Source of the DNA: Amycolatopsis sp. A133
GTDB lineage: Bacteria > Actinomycetota > Actinomycetes > Mycobacteriales > Pseudonocardiaceae
Assembly (NCBI RefSeq): GCF_031082405.1
Contig: NZ_JAVHJU010000041.1
Coordinates: 1 to 64,000, forward strand
Direction of reading: 5' to 3'
DNA length: 64,000 bases
The position numbers and the translations under genes were made by a program. The notes beneath the pieces were generated by a model. It searched no databases, was not told the origin of the DNA, and worked only from the letters and a program-made list of their open reading frames with translations. Positions 52,187-60,856 of the stretch are shown piece after piece (position 1 is the stretch's first letter; each line of letters begins with the position of its first letter).

Positions 52187-52215
52187 TTGACTTTGCCAAT
52201 GGTCTAGTCCAATGA
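52187..52215 (+). promoter_or_regulatory. Chitinase promoter with DasR-like site
   Basis: TTGACT at 52187-52192 is a good -35 box. AATGGTCTAGTCCAAT at 52198-52213 closely resembles the DasR-responsive element (consensus around ACTGGTCTAGACCACT) that controls chitin genes in streptomycetes, and it overlaps the spacer and -10 region. GlcNAc-dependent control of the chitinase is therefore likely, assuming the strain has a DasR protein. Confidence 0.65.
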
Positions 52216-52250
52216 TCTGTCCACCTCGATCCCCACCGGGAGGACAGCTC

Positions 52251-53456
52251 ATGCGCAGGAGCAGACTGGCCGCCGCCGGGCTCGCCGCCGCCACCTTTGC
52301 CGCCACCGCCGTCAGCCTCGTGCTCGGCGCGCCGTCGGCGACCGCGGCGTTGAGCAGCAACTGGTACGCCGCGGCGCCGTACCTGATGCCCCAGAGCAAC
52401 AACCCGCCCGATCCCGTGACCGTGATGAACGCGACCGGGCTCAAGGCGTTCCAGCTGGCGTTCATCCTCGCGCCGAACGGCGGTGGCTGCACCCCGACCT
52501 GGGACGGCACGTCGGCGGTCTCCTCCGACACCGCGGTCGCGGGCGTGATCTCGCGGATCCGCGGCGCGGGCGGCGACGTCTCGGTGTCCGTCGGCGGCTA
52601 CGGCGGCACGAAGCTCGGCCAGACCTGCGGCACCGTGGCCGCGACGGCCGCCGCGTACCAGCAGGTCATCACGAAGTACTCGCTCAAGGCGATCGACTTC
52701 GACCTCGAAGAGCCCGAGTACGAGAACACCGCCGCGATCGCGAACGAGCTCGGCGCCGCGAAGACGTTGCAGGCCAACAACCCGGGCCTGTTCGTCTCGG
52801 TGACCATGCCGGGCACCGCGGCCGGCACCGGCTGGTTCGGCACGCAGCTGATCGACCAGGCGAAGTCGATCGGCTTCACGCCGAACAACTTCTCGATCAT
52901 GCCGTTCGACGGCGGCTTCAACGGCGGTTCGTCGCAGGTGTCGGCGCTGGAGGCGCTGCACGGCCTGCTGATGTCGCACCTGGGCTGGGACAGCGCGACG
53001 GCGTACGCGCACGAGGGTTTCTCCGGCATGAACGGCAAATCGGACGCGGCGGAGATGTTCTACACCTCGGACTTCCAGACGGTGTACGACTACGCGACCA
53101 GCCACGGCCTCGGCCGCTTCACGTTCTGGTCGGTCAACCGGGACCGCGCCTGCGTCGGCACGACGGACAACGGCGTGTGCAGCAACGTGCCGCAGAACGA
53201 CTGGGACTTCACGAAGTTCAGCGTCCGCTTCGCCGGCGCGACACCGCCGCAGACGACCCCACCGGTGACGACGACGCCGACCACACCGGGCGGCGGCTCC
53301 TGCACCGCGGCGGAGTGGGACCGGACGAAGGTCTACGTCAAGGACAACGCCGTCTCGCACAACAGTCACCGGTGGACGGCCAAGTGGTGGACACAGGGCG
53401 AAGAGCCCGGCACCACCGGTGAATGGGGCGTCTGGCAGGACAACGGCGCCTGTTAG
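52251..53456 (+). CDS. Secreted GH18 chitinase with C-terminal chitin-binding module
   Basis: The 401-residue protein has a Sec signal (cleavage near residue 33), a GH18 barrel with the catalytic DxDxE as Asp149-Phe-Asp151-Leu-Glu153 in LKAIDFDLEEPEY and an upstream SVSVGGYGG strand, a Thr/Pro linker near residues 331-355, and a CBM5/12-like module (CTAAEWDRTKVYVKDNAVSHNS to WTQGEEPGTTGEWGVW). The order GH18-linker-module resembles other actinomycete chitinases. The ATG at 52251 has a GGGAGGA site upstream. It is probably controlled by the DasR-like element. Confidence 0.94.
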   Translation: MRRSRLAAAGLAAATFAATAVSLVLGAPSATAALSSNWYAAAPYLMPQSNNPPDPVTVMNATGLKAFQLAFILAPNGGGCTPTWDGTSAVSSDTAVAGVISRIRGAGGDVSVSVGGYGGTKLGQTCGTVAATAAAYQQVITKYSLKAIDFDLEEPEYENTAAIANELGAAKTLQANNPGLFVSVTMPGTAAGTGWFGTQLIDQAKSIGFTPNNFSIMPFDGGFNGGSSQVSALEALHGLLMSHLGWDSATAYAHEGFSGMNGKSDAAEMFYTSDFQTVYDYATSHGLGRFTFWSVNRDRACVGTTDNGVCSNVPQNDWDFTKFSVRFAGATPPQTTPPVTTTPTTPGGGSCTAAEWDRTKVYVKDNAVSHNSHRWTAKWWTQGEEPGTTGEWGVWQDNGAC

Positions 53457-53460
53457 TGGC

Positions 53461-54552
53461 CTAGAAGTCGAGGTGGGTGTTCTCGCGCTGGACCTCCGGG
53501 GCCAGCGCGGGCACCTCGACGACGTGCCGCCCGGCCTGCCGCAGCAGCTCGGTGCCCCGCGCGTCGACGAAGACCGGCGGCTCGCGCCAGGCGAACACGA
53601 CGCGCGGGATCCCGGCGTCGAGCACGAGCTGGGTGCAGCTACGCGGGTGGGAACTGCGGTGGCTGCACGGTTCCAGCGAGCTGTACATGGTCGCGCCGGC
53701 CAGGCGCGGGTCGCCGGCGCACTTGGCGAGCGCGGCTTCTTCGGCGTGGTTGGCAGGGTCCCCTTCGCCGGAATGCCCGGTGGCGACGACTTCGCCGTCG
53801 GCGTCGGTGATCACGGCCCCGACCCGGAAGGTGTGGCTGGGCGGGCACTCGGCGGCGAGCGCGATGGCTTCCTTGAGCCGCTGGACGTCCCGGCCGGTCG
53901 GTTCGGCGGCGGCGCGGTACTCGAGGATGGCCATCCCCTGCAGTTCGTTCGCCCCGGTGAGGACCAGCGGCCGCGGGTAGCGCCCGGGCCCGACGAACCG
54001 CGGCGCGGCCGGCTGCCCGACGAAGAACGGTGCGATCGCGAGCCGCAGCTCGTCGGCGAGGCCTTCGGTGAGGAACCGCGTGTGGATCCCCCCGCCGCCT
54101 TCGACCAGCAGGTTTTTGATGCCGCGCGCGCCGAGGTCGTCGAGGACGCGGCCGAAGTCCGGCGGGTCCCCGGCGTCGACGACGGTGGCGACGCGCTTCA
54201 GCGCGTCCGCGGCACCGGGCGGCGCGTAGACGATCTTTTCGGTGTCCCCGACGGTGAAGAACTGCGCGTCCGGGTCGAGGCCGCGGGTGGTCACGGTGAC
54301 CTTGACGGGTTGTTCGGGCTTCCCCCGCTCCAGCCGTTGCCGCCGCAGCTGCGGGGAGCGGACGAGCAGCCGCGGGTTGTCGGCCCGCACGGTCCCGGCC
54401 CCGACGAAGATGGCGTCGGCCTCGGCCCGCAACCGGTCGACGACCGCGAAGTCGTCCTCTGTGGACAGCACGAGCCGCTCGGGCGAGGTGTCGTCGAGGT
54501 AGCCGTCGAGCGACTGCGCGGCGGACAGCAGGACGTGCGGCCGGGAGATCAC
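53461..54552 (-). CDS. RibD-like bifunctional protein with reversed domain order (reductase first, deaminase second)
   Basis: The 363-residue protein opens with a RibD/DHFR-like reductase domain (LLSAAQSLDGYLDD, ADAIFVGAGTVRADNPRLLVR, LLVEGGGGIHTRFL). From about residue 225 it has a zinc-dependent cytidine-deaminase-like domain with HAEEAAL and EPCSHRSSHPRSC. Standard RibD has the deaminase first. The protein could serve riboflavin synthesis or a specialised deazaflavin/pteridine-like route; no other rib genes are near. It is convergent with the chitinase gene (4-bp gap) and has no evident operon partner. Confidence 0.88.
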   Translation of the reverse strand: MISRPHVLLSAAQSLDGYLDDTSPERLVLSTEDDFAVVDRLRAEADAIFVGAGTVRADNPRLLVRSPQLRRQRLERGKPEQPVKVTVTTRGLDPDAQFFTVGDTEKIVYAPPGAADALKRVATVVDAGDPPDFGRVLDDLGARGIKNLLVEGGGGIHTRFLTEGLADELRLAIAPFFVGQPAAPRFVGPGRYPRPLVLTGANELQGMAILEYRAAAEPTGRDVQRLKEAIALAAECPPSHTFRVGAVITDADGEVVATGHSGEGDPANHAEEAALAKCAGDPRLAGATMYSSLEPCSHRSSHPRSCTQLVLDAGIPRVVFAWREPPVFVDARGTELLRQAGRHVVEVPALAPEVQRENTHLDF

Positions 54553-54636
54553 CCGGACCAGTATGCCGTAACGCCCGGGGTGCTCCCCGCGTCCTACGAC
54601 GTATCCCTGTCGCGCTCATCCCCGGAGCTTTTGCAC

Positions 54637-54879
54637 ATGACAACGCGAGGCTGGTACCAGGAGCGGACGCTGACCACGGTCGGCCGTGCGGTGTCGGTGA
54701 CGACCGGGCTCACCCGCGACCCCGAAGGCCGCCTGGTCGCGGCGATCGCCATCAGCGACGGACCGACCGCGATCTACCGCCACTCCGGCGACCCCGGCGA
54801 GCGGACCGAACTGGTCACCAACGCCGCGGACACCGTCAAGGAGCTCCGCAAGCTCGCCGACGTCCCGCCCACGCGCTGA
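54637..54879 (+). CDS. Small conserved-looking hypothetical protein (80 residues)
   Basis: This 80-residue soluble protein (TTRGWYQERTLTTVGRAVSVTTGLTRDPEGRLVAAIAISDG) has strong coding bias and a GGAG site before its ATG. It has no known domain, signal or membrane helix. It diverges from the RibD-like gene and is convergent with the ProA-like gene. I cannot assign a function. Confidence 0.7.
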   Translation: MTTRGWYQERTLTTVGRAVSVTTGLTRDPEGRLVAAIAISDGPTAIYRHSGDPGERTELVTNAADTVKELRKLADVPPTR

Positions 54880-54918
54880 GCCGGCCCCGCGTCACGCCTC
54901 GGCGGGCGCGGTCCCGGG

Positions 54919-56151
54919 TCAGGCGGGCAGGACCGCGTACTGGCGGACGTAGAGGTCCGTGTAGGTCACCGGCCCGCGGGGGCCGGGGACCTTGTCGAGG
55001 TTGATGCCGGTTTCCGGGACCGCGAGCAGCTTGAAGCCGTCGAGGAGGCGGGTCGGGGCGTTCCAGAAGACGCCCGTGCCGGTGTAGCCGTCGAAGAAGG
55101 CGTCGGCGGCCGACTCGTCCTCGGTGGCGATGCCCGCGGCCAGGCCGGAGGTCCGCTCGTTGGCGATTTCGACGGCGTCGGTGAGCGAGCCGACCTTGGC
55201 GACCGTGACGGTCGCTTCGCGGTCGGAGTCGAGCGCCCACTCGTAGCCGATGGGGTGCTCGTGCGGGGCCAGCGAAGGCGTGACCCCGCGCTCGGCGAGC
55301 GCGTCGGAGATCGCGGGCCAGGCGTCGTCGTGGATGTCCTCGTGGATGAGGAGCAGGTTCAGCCGGTTGCAGACGCCCAGCCGGTCGAGGCTGGCGTGGA
55401 CGAGGTCCCGCGTCTTGGTGACGTCCGCTCCGCGGTCGACGTACAGGACACCGCCGCCATCGGCGTGGGCGAGCGTGCGCACGCCGTGGACCGCGGCCTC
55501 GGTGGCGAGGGCGCGGGTGCTGTCCCCGCTGCCGCGCAGGATCACCAGCGGCACGAGGCCGGGCAGCCGCACCAGCGCGGACGCGGCCTCGCGCTCCACC
55601 CGCGGCACGAGCTGGACGCAGTCCGCGTCGATGCCGGCCTCGGCCAGCGCCGGAGCGATGACGACCTCGCGCAGCCGCTGCGCCGAGCCGAGCGCGGCCG
55701 ACCCGGTGCGCAGCACCCCGGCGTTGCGCGACTTGACCAGCTGCGACGCCACGTCGACGGTCACGTTCGGCCGAGCCTCGTAGTTCGCACCGATGACACC
55801 CACCGGACGCCGCCGTTCGACGAGCCGCAGCCCGCCGTCCAGGGTGGACACCTCGACCGAGCGCTCCTGGTGCGGAGCGCCGGCGAGCAGCCGCAGCTGT
55901 TCGGCCATGCCGGTGAGCCGCTCGGGGGTGATGGTGAGCCGGTCGAGCAGGCCGGCGCTCATCCCGTCGGCCTTCGCGCGCTCGACGTCGGCCTGGTTCG
56001 CCTCGAGGATCTCGTCACGGTGAGCGAGCAGCCGCTCGGCCATCCCGGTCAGCGCGGCATCAACGGCCTCGGCGCGCGCGGCAGCCAGCGACGGCGCGGC
56101 CAGCTTCGCCGCCCGTGCGCACTCTTCGACGGCCTTGGCGACCTCGTCCAT
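54919..56151 (-). CDS. Glutamate-5-semialdehyde dehydrogenase-like protein (ProA family, divergent)
   Basis: The 410-residue protein follows the ProA order: ECARAAKLAAPSLAAAR, RRPVGVIGANYEARPNVTVD, KSRNAGVLRTGSAALGS, then a Cys in LGVCNRLNLLLIHE at the catalytic position, and HEHPIGYEWALDSD. The canonical RGGKGLI region is replaced by LRGSGDSTRALATEA, and C-terminal ProA blocks are weak. It may be the proline pathway enzyme or a ProA-like aldehyde dehydrogenase with another substrate; no proB is in the window. The ATG at 56151 has GGAGGGAG upstream. Confidence 0.8.
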   Translation of the reverse strand: MDEVAKAVEECARAAKLAAPSLAAARAEAVDAALTGMAERLLAHRDEILEANQADVERAKADGMSAGLLDRLTITPERLTGMAEQLRLLAGAPHQERSVEVSTLDGGLRLVERRRPVGVIGANYEARPNVTVDVASQLVKSRNAGVLRTGSAALGSAQRLREVVIAPALAEAGIDADCVQLVPRVEREAASALVRLPGLVPLVILRGSGDSTRALATEAAVHGVRTLAHADGGGVLYVDRGADVTKTRDLVHASLDRLGVCNRLNLLLIHEDIHDDAWPAISDALAERGVTPSLAPHEHPIGYEWALDSDREATVTVAKVGSLTDAVEIANERTSGLAAGIATEDESAADAFFDGYTGTGVFWNAPTRLLDGFKLLAVPETGINLDKVPGPRGPVTYTDLYVRQYAVLPA

Positions 56152-56651
56152 CGTTCGTCTCCCTCCGCGCGGACCAGCGAGGGACCAGTTTGCCGCATGC
56201 TTCGCCAAGGGCGGCGACGGGCTCCACCACGGCGGACCGAGGATGCCGCCGACCGCGAGCAGCGCGGGGCACCCGGCGACGGCCGCCGGCCACCGCAAGC
56301 AGCGAGTCGCGGTCGCGAACGGCCGCCGGCCACCGCGAGCACCGACAGTGCCCGTCTACCGATGCCATCCCCGCGACCGGCGACCGCGAGCGACGCGCGC
56401 CGGCGGCCCACCCCGCCGAACAACGCCGCACCCCGCAGCGGCGACCACGCCGCACCGCCGATCCGCGAGCAGCGAGGGCGCGTACGCCACCGGGCAGCAG
56501 CCCGAGCCCGCCAGCCCACGCCACCGGCGCCCACGCCACCGGCGCCCACGCCACCGCTGAGCAGCCACGCCACCGGCCAGCCCCACGCCACCGGCCACCG
56601 ACCCACGCCACCGCTGAGCAGCCACGCCGCCGGCCAGCCGCCCGCGGCCGG
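56152..56651. repeat. 500-bp low-complexity gap with several tandem repeats
   Basis: No convincing gene lies here. CCCACGCCACCGGCG is repeated at 56515-56529 and 56530-56544. A 38-bp unit (56545-56582) recurs at 56602-56639 with one change. A separate 23-bp unit (56279-56301) recurs at 56319-56341. Several frames stay open only because of the GC-rich repeats. The region must also carry the promoter of the leftward ProA-like gene. Confidence 0.75.
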
Positions 56652-57437
56652 CTACGCGGCGACGGGCTCCAGCAGCCACAGCGCGCCGGCGAAGAGGCAG
56701 CTGATCGTCGCCACCGCGAAGACCAGGACCCACAGCACCGGCGGGACCGCCGTGAGGCGGCCCAGCTGGTCCGCGTCGGAGTCGCGGGCCTGGCCGCGGC
56801 GTCGCTTGATCTGCAGCTCGGCCACCGGGCGGACGCCGCCGACCAGGAGGAACCACGTCACCAGGTAGCTGAACGGGGCCTGGACCTCCACCGGCGCGAC
56901 GAACGCGACCAGCGCGAGGACCGCCGCGCTGGCGACCACCGTGAACACCCCGTAGGCGTTGCGGACCATCACCAGCACGCCGAGCAGCAGCAGCGCGATC
57001 AGGACGAGCACCGTGCCGACCAGGTCGGCGCCCAGCAAGCTCGCGAACAGCAGCCCCAGCACCGACGGCGCCAGGTACCCGGCCATCGCGGTGAACGCCA
57101 TGCCCGGCCCCTCGGGCTTGCCGCGCGAAACGGTGACGCCCGAGGTGTCCGAGTGCAGCTTGATGCCCTGCAGGCGCCGTCCGACGAGCACCGCGGCCAG
57201 CGCGTGGCCGGCCTCGTGCACCATCGTGACGACGTTGCGCGCCCGCCGCCACGGCGTCCCGCCGGCCAGCACGACCAGCAGCGCCACGCCGCCGGCGACC
57301 AGGGTGATCACCGCCGGGGCCTGGGCCTGTTCCAGCAGCGAACCGGCCGGCGGGGTGTCGGTGGCGGCAGCCGTGCGGAAAGCCGACAGGGCGTCACCGG
57401 CCGGGCCGCCGAGCGCAAGATGAACGGGCGAGCTCAC
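56652..57437 (-). CDS. M50B-like membrane metallopeptidase (site-2 protease relative)
   Basis: The 261-residue polytopic protein has HEAGH at residues 74-78 in VTMVHEAGHALAAVL, followed by GIKLHSDTSGVT, several hydrophobic helices, and a C-terminal DSDADQLGRLTAVP, which supplies the second metal-binding acidic residue in the M50B-like (PF13398) family. It lacks a PDZ domain. Substrates are unknown. GTG 57437 is used as start. It is transcribed alone, with a repeat-rich gap after it. Confidence 0.9.
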   Translation of the reverse strand: MSSPVHLALGGPAGDALSAFRTAAATDTPPAGSLLEQAQAPAVITLVAGGVALLVVLAGGTPWRRARNVVTMVHEAGHALAAVLVGRRLQGIKLHSDTSGVTVSRGKPEGPGMAFTAMAGYLAPSVLGLLFASLLGADLVGTVLVLIALLLLGVLVMVRNAYGVFTVVASAAVLALVAFVAPVEVQAPFSYLVTWFLLVGGVRPVAELQIKRRRGQARDSDADQLGRLTAVPPVLWVLVFAVATISCLFAGALWLLEPVAA

Positions 57438-57689
57438 CCGGACACCTCACCACAGGCGACATCTGGCTACGGTGAGTCCCCACCGATCGCCACATCGCGG
57501 CTTCCGGTATTGGGTCGTTGCGGTCTCCTTTCGGTCGGGGTGATCAGCACGTCTGCCGGGGTTGACCGGACGCGGCGGCCGATGGGTCGCCGAACGTCCA
57601 CCGCACAGCCCCACCAAGCCGGATCCGGGCTCGGTGAGCCGCGCACACCACCGCCGGCACCGGGGCGAGCCGGCCGCCGCGGGGTCAGG

Positions 57690-58595
57690 TCATCGCGACT
57701 CCCTCATCCGGGCCTCGCCCTCGACCCGGAACAGGAACGACACCCAGCTCCGGAACGGCGCCCAGGCCTCCGCGATCTCCGCCAGCTCCGCGACTCCCGC
57801 GTCCGGGACGTGGTACGCCTCGCGCATGATCTCGTGGAGACGGGTTTCGCTGCGGGGGAAGACGTCCGGGTGGCCGGCGCCGCGGATCAGGATCAGCTCC
57901 GCGCTGAACCGGCCGATGCCGGGCAGCAGCTGCAGCTGTTTCAGCGCCTCCTCCGCCGGCATCGCCCGCAAGGTGGCCGCGTCCAGCATTCCCTCGGACG
58001 CCGCTTCGGCGATGCCGCGCAACCGCTGCATCTTCGGTCCCGCCAGCCCCGGCAAGTACTCCAGTTCCGCCAGGACGGCGGGCGCCGGGAACGACCTCAG
58101 CATGCTCCCGCCGACGTCGACCTCGACGCCGTGGCGCTCGGTCAGGCGGCGGCGCAGCCGGACCGCCTGCGTCATCCAGATCCGGTGGCTGAGCACCGCC
58201 CAGCACGCCGCCTCGTACGGCGACGCGAACAGGACCGGGCGCAGCCCCGGATGCAGTCCCTGCAGCAGCGCGACCAGCGGATCCCGGACACCGGCCGCCG
58301 CGAACGCCGTGCCGTCGACGTCCAGCGAACACATCCTCCTCGCCTGCGCCACCACCGCTTCGGTGTGCTCGGCCGGGCCGTGGACCTCGACCGCGACCTC
58401 GCCGGGCGATCTCTGCCGCAGCACCGCACCCACCGGTGTCCATTCCCGCTCGAGCGCGAAGGCCACCCGGAGCGCACCGGGTTCCGCTTCCGGCTGTCCG
58501 GCAGGCGCGAAGCCGGTCAGGAAGCGGGCCGCCGCGGCCAGGTCGAACGCGCCGCGGACCGCGATCTCGCCACAGGGCCGGGAAATCGTCGTCAT
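57690..58595 (-). CDS. AlkA-like DNA-3-methyladenine glycosylase II family protein
   Basis: The 301-residue protein has an AlkA-like N-terminal domain and a helix-hairpin-helix (EYLPGLAGPKMQRL, LQLLPGIGRFSAELILIRGAGHPDVFPRSE). In E. coli AlkA the catalytic Asp follows this hairpin (DVFLPDD); the aligned position here appears to be Glu (DVFPRSE), so base-release chemistry could be altered. The ATG at 58595 has a strong GAGGAGG site. It diverges from the methyltransferase gene; the gap contains a perfect 14-bp palindrome. Confidence 0.88.
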   Translation of the reverse strand: MTTISRPCGEIAVRGAFDLAAAARFLTGFAPAGQPEAEPGALRVAFALEREWTPVGAVLRQRSPGEVAVEVHGPAEHTEAVVAQARRMCSLDVDGTAFAAAGVRDPLVALLQGLHPGLRPVLFASPYEAACWAVLSHRIWMTQAVRLRRRLTERHGVEVDVGGSMLRSFPAPAVLAELEYLPGLAGPKMQRLRGIAEAASEGMLDAATLRAMPAEEALKQLQLLPGIGRFSAELILIRGAGHPDVFPRSETRLHEIMREAYHVPDAGVAELAEIAEAWAPFRSWVSFLFRVEGEARMRESR

Positions 58596-58683
58596 CGTTC
58601 CTCCTCGGATCGGGATCTCGCCTGCGACGTTAGGAAGGGGCACCGACAATTCCGGGCGTCGAACGCCTGAGCCCGGATTTGTT

Positions 58684-58697
58684 CACTCGATCGAGTG
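58684..58697. promoter_or_regulatory. Perfect 14-bp palindrome between the AlkA-like and methyltransferase genes
   Basis: CACTCGATCGAGTG lies 47 bp before the rightward methyltransferase start and 89 bp before the leftward glycosylase start. A perfect palindrome in a divergent gap is often an operator; no bound factor is known and no regulator gene is adjacent. Confidence 0.45.
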
Positions 58698-58743
58698 GCG
58701 GAAACCTGGGCATACTGCCGGTATCCGCAATCCGGGAGGACCC

Positions 58744-59523
58744 GTGCCGACCAGCGCTTTCGACCGCCTCAAGCCCCTGCTCGGGACGCCGGCCGAGATC
58801 GAAGACGGTTACCTCGACCTGCTCGGCGCCGCGGACCAGGCCGGCCCGCCGACCGGGCTCACGCAGCGCCTCATGCGCACGACCGTGCTCCCCCGGGTCT
58901 ACGAGCGGTATTGGCGCCCAGCTCTCGGCCGCGCGCTCAAGGGCCCGCTCGGGCCGGGCATGGCGGGCGAGATCCGGCTCGCCACGCAGCTCCTCGACCT
59001 GCAACCGGGGCACACGGTGCTCGACGTGGCCTGCGGAACCGGCCGGTTCACCCGCGCGTTCGGCGCGGCCGTCGGCCCGGACGGGCTCGCCGTCGGGCTC
59101 GACGGCGCCCGCACCATGCTCGCGAAAGCCGTCGCCGAGGGCGGCCCGGACACCGTCGTCTACTTGCGCGCGGACGCGGTGCACCTCCCCTTCAACGAGT
59201 CCACAATGGACGGCGTCTGCTGCTTCGCCGCGCTTCACATGTTCGCCGAGCCGGAGACCGCGCTGGACTCCTTCGCGCGCGTACTGAAGCCGGGCGGCCG
59301 GATCGTGCTGTTGACGAGTGCCCGCCGGGCCTGGCAGCCCGCGCGCCTGATCGAGTCGGCCGGCGGCATCGTGAGTGGGCAGAAGATGTTCGACCGCGGC
59401 GAAATCGCGGCGAGCCTGCGTGCCCGCGGCTTCACCGGAATCACCGAGCGGTACGCCGGTGTCACGCAGATCGTGGCGGGCCGGCTCGGCCGAGCGCCGC
59501 GGATTGTCGGGGGTGGCGGTTAG
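58744..59523 (+). CDS. Class I SAM-dependent methyltransferase
   Basis: The 259-residue protein has motif I VLDVACGTGRFTRAFG, an acidic loop (GLDGARTMLAKA), LRADAVHLPFNESTMDGVCCFAALHMF, and RVLKPGGRIVLLTSAR, the usual UbiE/type-11 fold. A ~75-residue N-terminal cap (FDRLKPLLGTPAEIEDGYLDLLGA) gives no substrate clue. GTG 58744 follows GGGAGGA. The M20 gene starts 9 bp downstream and may be co-transcribed. Confidence 0.92.
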   Translation: MPTSAFDRLKPLLGTPAEIEDGYLDLLGAADQAGPPTGLTQRLMRTTVLPRVYERYWRPALGRALKGPLGPGMAGEIRLATQLLDLQPGHTVLDVACGTGRFTRAFGAAVGPDGLAVGLDGARTMLAKAVAEGGPDTVVYLRADAVHLPFNESTMDGVCCFAALHMFAEPETALDSFARVLKPGGRIVLLTSARRAWQPARLIESAGGIVSGQKMFDRGEIAASLRARGFTGITERYAGVTQIVAGRLGRAPRIVGGGG

Positions 59524-59532
59524 CATCGCCCC

Positions 59533-60855
59533 ATGACCCACGCCGAACCCGTCCCGCCCGACGACAGCTACCTGCGTTCCCTGGTCGAGGCCACCGCCGA
59601 CGCCGTCGCGGCTGCGGAACCGCCGGCTTCGCCGCACACCGGCGCGGACGAGGCGACGCGGGCCGAAGTGACCGCCGTGGTCGAGCGCGCCTCACCCGAT
59701 CTGGTGGCGTTGAGCCAAGATCTGCACGCGCACCCCGAAGAGGGGTTCGCCGAACATCGGTCGGTGCGCGCCCTCGCCGACCTCTTGGCACGCCACGGCC
59801 ACGAAGCCACCGTCGGCGTCGGCGGGCTCGACACCGCGCTGCGCGTCAGCACCCCGCAGCAGGAGGGCCCGCACATCGCCGTCCTCGCCGAGTACGACGC
59901 GCTGCCCGGGCTCGGTCACGCGTGCGGCCACAACGTCATCTGCACCACCGCCGCGGGCGGCTTCCTCGGCGCCGCGGCCGTCGCCGAACGCCTGGGCGGT
60001 CGCGTCAGCCTCATCGGCACGCCCGCCGAGGAAGGCGGAGGCGGCAAGGAGATCCTCGCGCGCGCCGGTGTGTTCGACGACGTCGACGCGGTGATCATGC
60101 TGCACCCGTTCAGCCACGACGTCGCGCTGCACCCGTTCCTCGGGCGCCGCCAGCTGGAGATGGTCTTCCACGGCGTCGGTGCCCACGCGAGCGCCCAGCC
60201 GTTCATGGGCCGCAACGCGCTCGACGCCGCCGTTGCCGCGTACCAAGGCGTCTCGGCGCTGCGCCAGCAGCTCCCGCAGAGCGATCGTGTCCACGGCGTG
60301 TTCACCGACGGCGGGGCCCGGCCCAACGTCATCCCGGCCCGCGCCGCGCTGCTGTTCTACCTCCGGTCCCAGAGCCCCGACACCCTGCGCGACCTCGCCG
60401 CCCGCATGACGTCGATCGCCGAAGGCGCCGCGGCGATGACCGGCTGCGGCGTCGAGCTGATCTGGGACGCCCAGGCGGCCTACCTGCCGATCCGGTTCAA
60501 CACCGCGCTCGCCGCACGCTGGTCGGTCAACCAGGTGCTCACCGGCCGCAAACCGCTCCCGCCGGGGATCGTGCCGGAGTCGCTCACCGGCTCCACCGAC
60601 CTCGGCAACATCTCCTATCGCGTGCCCGCCCTGCACCCGATGCTGGCGATCTCAGGCCCGACGGTTGCGTTGCACACCAAGGAGTTCGCGGCCGCAGCGG
60701 GATCGGCGACGGGTGACGCGGGAGTCCGTGACGGCGCGCTCGGCCTGGCCCTGACCGCCGCCGACTACCTGGGCGACGCCGAACTGCGGAAGGCAGTGCA
60801 CAACGAGTTCGAAGCGGCGGGAGGAGCGCTGGACGTCCCGTCGTTCTTCGCCTGA
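59533..60855 (+). CDS. M20 family metallo-amidohydrolase (AbgB/carboxypeptidase-like)
   Basis: The 440-residue protein has the M20D blocks HAHPEEGFAEHRSV, VLAEYDALPGLGHACGHN (metal ligands), IGTPAEEGGGGKE, MLHPFSHDVALHPFLG, the dimerisation-domain GVGAHASAQPFMGRNALDA and a C-terminal LHTKEFAAAAG. Members cleave acyl amino acids or aminobenzoyl-glutamate; the exact substrate is not clear. A ~55-residue N-terminal extension precedes the catalytic part. It directly follows the methyltransferase gene. Confidence 0.93.
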   Translation: MTHAEPVPPDDSYLRSLVEATADAVAAAEPPASPHTGADEATRAEVTAVVERASPDLVALSQDLHAHPEEGFAEHRSVRALADLLARHGHEATVGVGGLDTALRVSTPQQEGPHIAVLAEYDALPGLGHACGHNVICTTAAGGFLGAAAVAERLGGRVSLIGTPAEEGGGGKEILARAGVFDDVDAVIMLHPFSHDVALHPFLGRRQLEMVFHGVGAHASAQPFMGRNALDAAVAAYQGVSALRQQLPQSDRVHGVFTDGGARPNVIPARAALLFYLRSQSPDTLRDLAARMTSIAEGAAAMTGCGVELIWDAQAAYLPIRFNTALAARWSVNQVLTGRKPLPPGIVPESLTGSTDLGNISYRVPALHPMLAISGPTVALHTKEFAAAAGSATGDAGVRDGALGLALTAADYLGDAELRKAVHNEFEAAGGALDVPSFFA

Positions 60856-60856
60856 C

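Noticed and set aside
56279..56341. Possible CRISPR array
   Set aside because: Only two 23-bp copies with a GC-rich spacer similar to its flanks; no cas genes.
56049..56606. 185-codon leftward Gly/Trp/Ala-rich frame over the repeat gap
   Set aside because: It runs over tandem DNA repeats into the ProA-like gene in another frame and has no start signal or domain.
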